Of a stretch of DNA of 64,000 nucleotides, positions 61,396 through 64,000 are shown one piece after another (position 1 is the first letter of the stretch; the number at the start of each line of letters is the position of its first letter). The translations under genes were made by a program, and so were the position numbers. Origin of the DNA: Methylotenera sp. (GTDB lineage Bacteria; Pseudomonadota; Gammaproteobacteria; Burkholderiales; Methylophilaceae); the NCBI RefSeq assembly GCF_030684185.1, contig NZ_JAUXOY010000014.1, forward strand, positions 684,299 to 748,298, read 5' to 3'. Below the pieces are notes generated by a model that saw nothing but the letters and a program-made list of their open reading frames with translations, did not search any database and was not told the DNA's origin.

Positions 61396-62478
61396 ATGAT
61401 GGCAATAACTGACCAATCACTATTAGATTATTTAGAACCCATCGCCAAATTATCAACGGGCCGCAAAAAAGAACTTTCTGCATTATGTTTTATTGAGAAA
61501 GTAAATAAGGGAACAGACCCTATGCGAATGAATGTGGCTAAGGCAGCGCAAGCAATTTATTTAGTTAAAGGTGATTTAGAGCTACGCTATAAAGGTAATA
61601 AAAAAGCCATATTACACAGTGGAACTCAGTCTTCCAGACACCCAATCAGTGCAGACTCTAAAATTATAGAGACGATAGCCCTGACTGATATCGAGATTCT
61701 TAGAATAGATATGGATTTGCTCGATATTATGATGACATGGGATCAGCTATCACATTCTGCAAATCTGCCCAAAAACACACAAGTAAGCGCTGCTGAAAAG
61801 CCCGCCCGCAACACTGCTGACTGGATGCAAGACACTGATATTTTCAGTGCATTCAATCTGCAAAGTGGTGTATTTAGTCGCTTACCAGTGGCTAATGTTG
61901 AAGAAATGTTTAAACGCATGACGAGCATTTCCGTTACCGCAGGGCAGGTGATTATTCAGCAGGGCGGAGTTGGCGACTACTATTACCTGATTCAAAGAGG
62001 CTCCGCTATGGTGAGTAGAGTGGTTGATGTTAGCCAGCCTTCTGTAATGTTGGCTGAGCTGAATGAAGGATCAGCTTTCGGCGAAGAGGCATTGGTTTCA
62101 GGGATTAAGCGCAACGCTACAGTCACGATGAAAACTGATGGCGAATTACTGCGACTCAACAAGAAAGATTTTGTTGAGTTATTAAAAGAACCACTAATTA
62201 GCCAAATTAACATGACTGAAGCGAAAGCGAAAATAGCCTCAGGTGCAGTTTGGGTTGATGTGCGGTTGCCGTCAGAATATATACATGACCACATTAAGCA
62301 GGCAATCAACATGCCGCTGAATGAAGTTCGCCAGTTAGCTAGCACTTTAGATACAAACAAAGAATATATACTCTATTGCCAAACGGGACGCCGAAGCTCG
62401 GCAGCTACGTTTGTATTGGTGCAAGGTGGCTTTAAAGCGATATTACTAAAAGGTGGAACGCGAACAGCGGTTAATTAG
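61396..62478 (+). CDS. Cyclic-nucleotide-binding and rhodanese fusion protein
   Basis: Three parts: an N-terminal weak cNMP-like domain (about 30-115), a clearer cyclic-nucleotide-binding domain (about 175-275; VIIQQGGVGDYYYLIQRGSAMV ... GSAFGEEALVSGIKRNATV) and a C-terminal rhodanese domain (about 283-358) with Cys328 in CQTGRRS. The PBC signature GEEALVSGIKRNATV matches family consensus, so binding is plausible, though it lacks an HTH and so is not a CRP-type regulator. It follows the MBL phosphodiesterase on the same strand. The last codons run into a copy of the RAYT-linked repeat. Confidence 0.82.
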   Translation: MMAITDQSLLDYLEPIAKLSTGRKKELSALCFIEKVNKGTDPMRMNVAKAAQAIYLVKGDLELRYKGNKKAILHSGTQSSRHPISADSKIIETIALTDIEILRIDMDLLDIMMTWDQLSHSANLPKNTQVSAAEKPARNTADWMQDTDIFSAFNLQSGVFSRLPVANVEEMFKRMTSISVTAGQVIIQQGGVGDYYYLIQRGSAMVSRVVDVSQPSVMLAELNEGSAFGEEALVSGIKRNATVTMKTDGELLRLNKKDFVELLKEPLISQINMTEAKAKIASGAVWVDVRLPSEYIHDHIKQAINMPLNEVRQLASTLDTNKEYILYCQTGRRSSAATFVLVQGGFKAILLKGGTRTAVN

Positions 62479-62499
62479 GGTCAAACTCGATTTTTATTG
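62478..62499. repeat. RAYT-linked direct repeat, copy 1
   Basis: GGGTCAAACTCGATTTTTAT is related to copy 2 at 63244-63263 with one base changed (A for G). It starts immediately at the stop of the cNMP-rhodanese gene. Confidence 0.65.
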
Positions 62500-62535
62500 C
62501 TTCTTCAACTTATTGTTTCTTCAATAAGACAACTC

Positions 62536-62931
62536 TTAATTAACCAAGAGCATCCCCGCTGTTTTAGCCGCATTGCTGTCAAAAGTCATAGTGCAAGTAC
62601 ATTTAGCATAATCGGCAGAACGCTCAATGAGGCAATCAGCAAAATCAGCGTTTGAAGCCGCATAGGCCAGCACAGCCTTTGCAACAATCTCTACATTTTC
62701 TACTACAAACTCGCGCGTATGTAAAAGCCCTTGCAGTATCGTCACGGTCTCTTCTTTGCTTGCTTGATAACAACCCTGCATTACCCAAACCAGCTCGGTT
62801 ATTGCAATCAAAGTAATAAAGCCTAGATTGTCATTGGACAAAGACTCGACTAATTGCGTAGCCATTGGCGACTGCACTACATCATCTTGCGCAATATAGC
62901 GTACTATAACATTCGTGTCTAAGCCTATCAT
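62536..62931 (-). CDS. vapC: PIN-domain toxin VapC
   Basis: A PIN ribonuclease-like toxin: the acidic motif MIGLDTNVIVRYIAQDD (Asp5), the middle ITELVWVM, and a distal acidic cluster SNADFADCLI. It likely cuts RNA and is held by the antitoxin encoded just before it. I start at ATG 62931, one base after the antitoxin stop, giving 131 residues. The upstream alternative (62955) would extend into the antitoxin. Confidence 0.88.
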   Translation of the reverse strand: MIGLDTNVIVRYIAQDDVVQSPMATQLVESLSNDNLGFITLIAITELVWVMQGCYQASKEETVTILQGLLHTREFVVENVEIVAKAVLAYAASNADFADCLIERSADYAKCTCTMTFDSNAAKTAGMLLVN

Positions 62932-62932
62932 G

Positions 62933-63169
62933 TTAAGCCGCGCCGCGCGAAGCAATCATCCGATTCATCTGTTCAATAGAAACGGGCACTTGAGGTTTAC
63001 GTAACAAACCTTTTAGCTTTTGTACAGAACTGGTAGCAGCAACAATTAAAAATTGACCATCGGCTGATTCTACAAACTCCACTCTACTTCCATTTTCAAG
63101 GCTAAGTGATGCACGGACAGCAGCTGGAATAGTGATTTGCCCTTTAGAGGTAAGCGTAGCGGTTGACAT
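62933..63169 (-). CDS. vapB: AbrB-type antitoxin VapB
   Basis: A 78-residue protein with an N-terminal swapped-hairpin AbrB fold: TATLTSKGQITIPAAVRASLSLENGSRVEFVE. The C-terminus (about 45-78) is the toxin-binding tail. It sits directly before vapC with 1 base between, the classical vapBC layout, and probably represses its own promoter. The pair is a mobile-type module next to the RAYT. Confidence 0.9.
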   Translation of the reverse strand: MSTATLTSKGQITIPAAVRASLSLENGSRVEFVESADGQFLIVAATSSVQKLKGLLRKPQVPVSIEQMNRMIASRGAA

Positions 63170-63237
63170 AAAATTCCTTTCAATACAAGAAAATGCTTAC
63201 TTTAAGGTAAGGCGTTTGCAAAGTCAAGGGCACCACA

Positions 63238-63945
63238 TTAATTGGGGTCAGACTCGATTTTTATTGTTTTTGGCCTTCCTTTCGGCAGGGGAGTAAGTCT
63301 ACGGTTGCTAGCAGCAGACATTTTATCCTTAAAGCTGTCATTTCCTAGTACCCAGCCCTTATTGGTAGCGTTACGAATACCCTGCAAATCAACTTCATTC
63401 AAATGATGTTTAAATAAGTCCCTATAGTTATGCTGCCTTGCATCTACATTACTGCCTAAAGCCAAATAAAGTGGATGCTCAGTAAGCAAGACATTTTCTT
63501 TACCTTCGGCATGGTTAGCATAACTAGACCATGCGTAATCAATCGGCTGTGCCACCATGTTAGCTCGCACGGGATTAAGCTCAATATAGCGATAACAACG
63601 CAACAGATACGCCTCGCTATCAATCAAGGTGGATTTATAACGCCCCTCCCACAAAGTGCCTGTGCGTTGCTGCAAATAATTAAAATACTGCACATAACGC
63701 CTACCAACAGATTGCATGGTTTTACTAATGCTATTTTCCTCATGCGGAGACATTAGCAAATGCACGTGGTTAGTCATCAACACATAAGCATAGATTGAAC
63801 AGCCGTGTTGACTAGCAGCATCATGCAAGCAAGTTAAAAAAAAGCGGTAATCGTCATCACCCACAAAAATAATGCTGCGATTATTACCACGCAGAATAAT
63901 GTGCTGTGGCTGATCAATGACGTTGTAGCGGGGTAGGCGTGCCAT
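63238..63945 (-). mobile_element. REP-associated tyrosine transposase (RAYT, TnpA_REP/Y1)
   Basis: A 235-residue Y1 HUH transposase: HUH motif His60-x-His62 in TNHVHLL, catalytic Tyr in SVGRRYVQYFN, and RAYT signatures TLWEGRYKS and YIELNPVRA. RAYTs mobilise or maintain REP sequences rather than being flanked by IS ends. Its last codons (IKIESDPN) are themselves encoded by one copy of the linked repeat, and another copy lies just beyond the start. Gene appears intact. Confidence 0.93.
63241..63266. repeat. RAYT-linked direct repeat, copy 2
   Basis: ATTGGGGTCAGACTCGATTT (then TTATTG) contains the transposase stop region and encodes its C-terminus IKIESDPN on the minus strand. Confidence 0.75.
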
Positions 63946-63950
63946 AAAAT

Positions 63951-63974
63951 GGGGTCAGACTCGAATTAATTAAT
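63951..63974. repeat. RAYT-linked direct repeat, copy 3
   Basis: GGGGTCAGACTCGAATTAAT shares the 14-base core GGGGTCAGACTCGA with copy 2, in the same orientation, 6 bases outside the transposase start codon. The remaining bases to 64000 hold no gene. Confidence 0.75.
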
Positions 63975-64000
63975 GCAAATATAGCCTATAAAGGTGTAAG

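Overview
The window looks like chromosome of a betaproteobacterium, most likely a methylotroph of the Methylophilaceae (Methylotenera-like). The evidence is moderate-to-low GC, Gram-negative envelope genes (lptD, lptE, surA, envC, secB, dsbC), type IV pilus genes, ubiquinone hydroxylases, and gene orders typical of that group: gpmI/rhodanese-grxC-secB-gpsA-trmL, bioBFHCD, leuS-lptE-holA, lptD-surA-pdxA-rsmA and xseB-ispA-dxs. The taxonomic call is inference from gene content and order. No rRNA, tRNA or CRISPR array was seen.

Layout: 1-1483 holds the 5' part of a CcoI-like copper P-type ATPase (minus strand). 1.6-7.9 kb holds clpB behind a heat-shock promoter, a Sel1/SLT transglycosylase, two lipoproteins, YjbQ, a small HExxH protein and a BON-LysM protein. 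7.9-14.5 kb holds envC and gpmI (minus) and a redox/export/lipid cluster (rhodanese, grxC, secB, SH3 protein, gpsA), then trmL. 14.5-20 kb holds comF divergent from the biotin operon bioBFHCD, which is split by a palindrome-armed repeat. 20-23.7 kb holds an M48 protease, nadD and proA. 23.7-26.2 kb is an accessory spot: a cluster of palindromic repeats and a surface-sugar acyltransferase whose reading frame is broken at a 14-base G/C homopolymer, so it looks phase-variable and OFF as read. 26.3-38.6 kb holds minus-strand envelope and housekeeping genes. 38.8-45.8 kb (plus) holds the cell-wall recycling pair amgK-murU, a secreted tandem-repeat Cys protein behind a sigma-54-type promoter, pepP, two ubiquinone hydroxylases and dsbC. 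45.8-55.6 kb holds pilB-pilC, a cold-shock gene, icd, rluE, a glutamine amidotransferase, aroC, a YdcH protein, an MFS transporter and a retropepsin-like protease. 55.6-60.4 kb holds the isoprenoid cluster xseB-ispA-dxs with folE2, and an esterase. 60.5-64 kb holds a metallo-beta-lactamase phosphodiesterase next to a cyclic-nucleotide-binding/rhodanese protein, then a VapBC-type toxin-antitoxin pair and a REP-associated tyrosine transposase flanked by short direct repeats.

Most genes are ordinary core functions. The unusual content is small-scale: several families of palindromic repeats (33-nt GTAG-headed REPs, hairpins that supply stop codons, an in-frame palindrome inside leuS, and two elements sharing an inner core but with different, locus-specific arms), the homopolymer switch in the acyltransferase, the sigma-54-like promoter of the tandem Cys protein, and the possible nucleotide-signalling pair near the right end.
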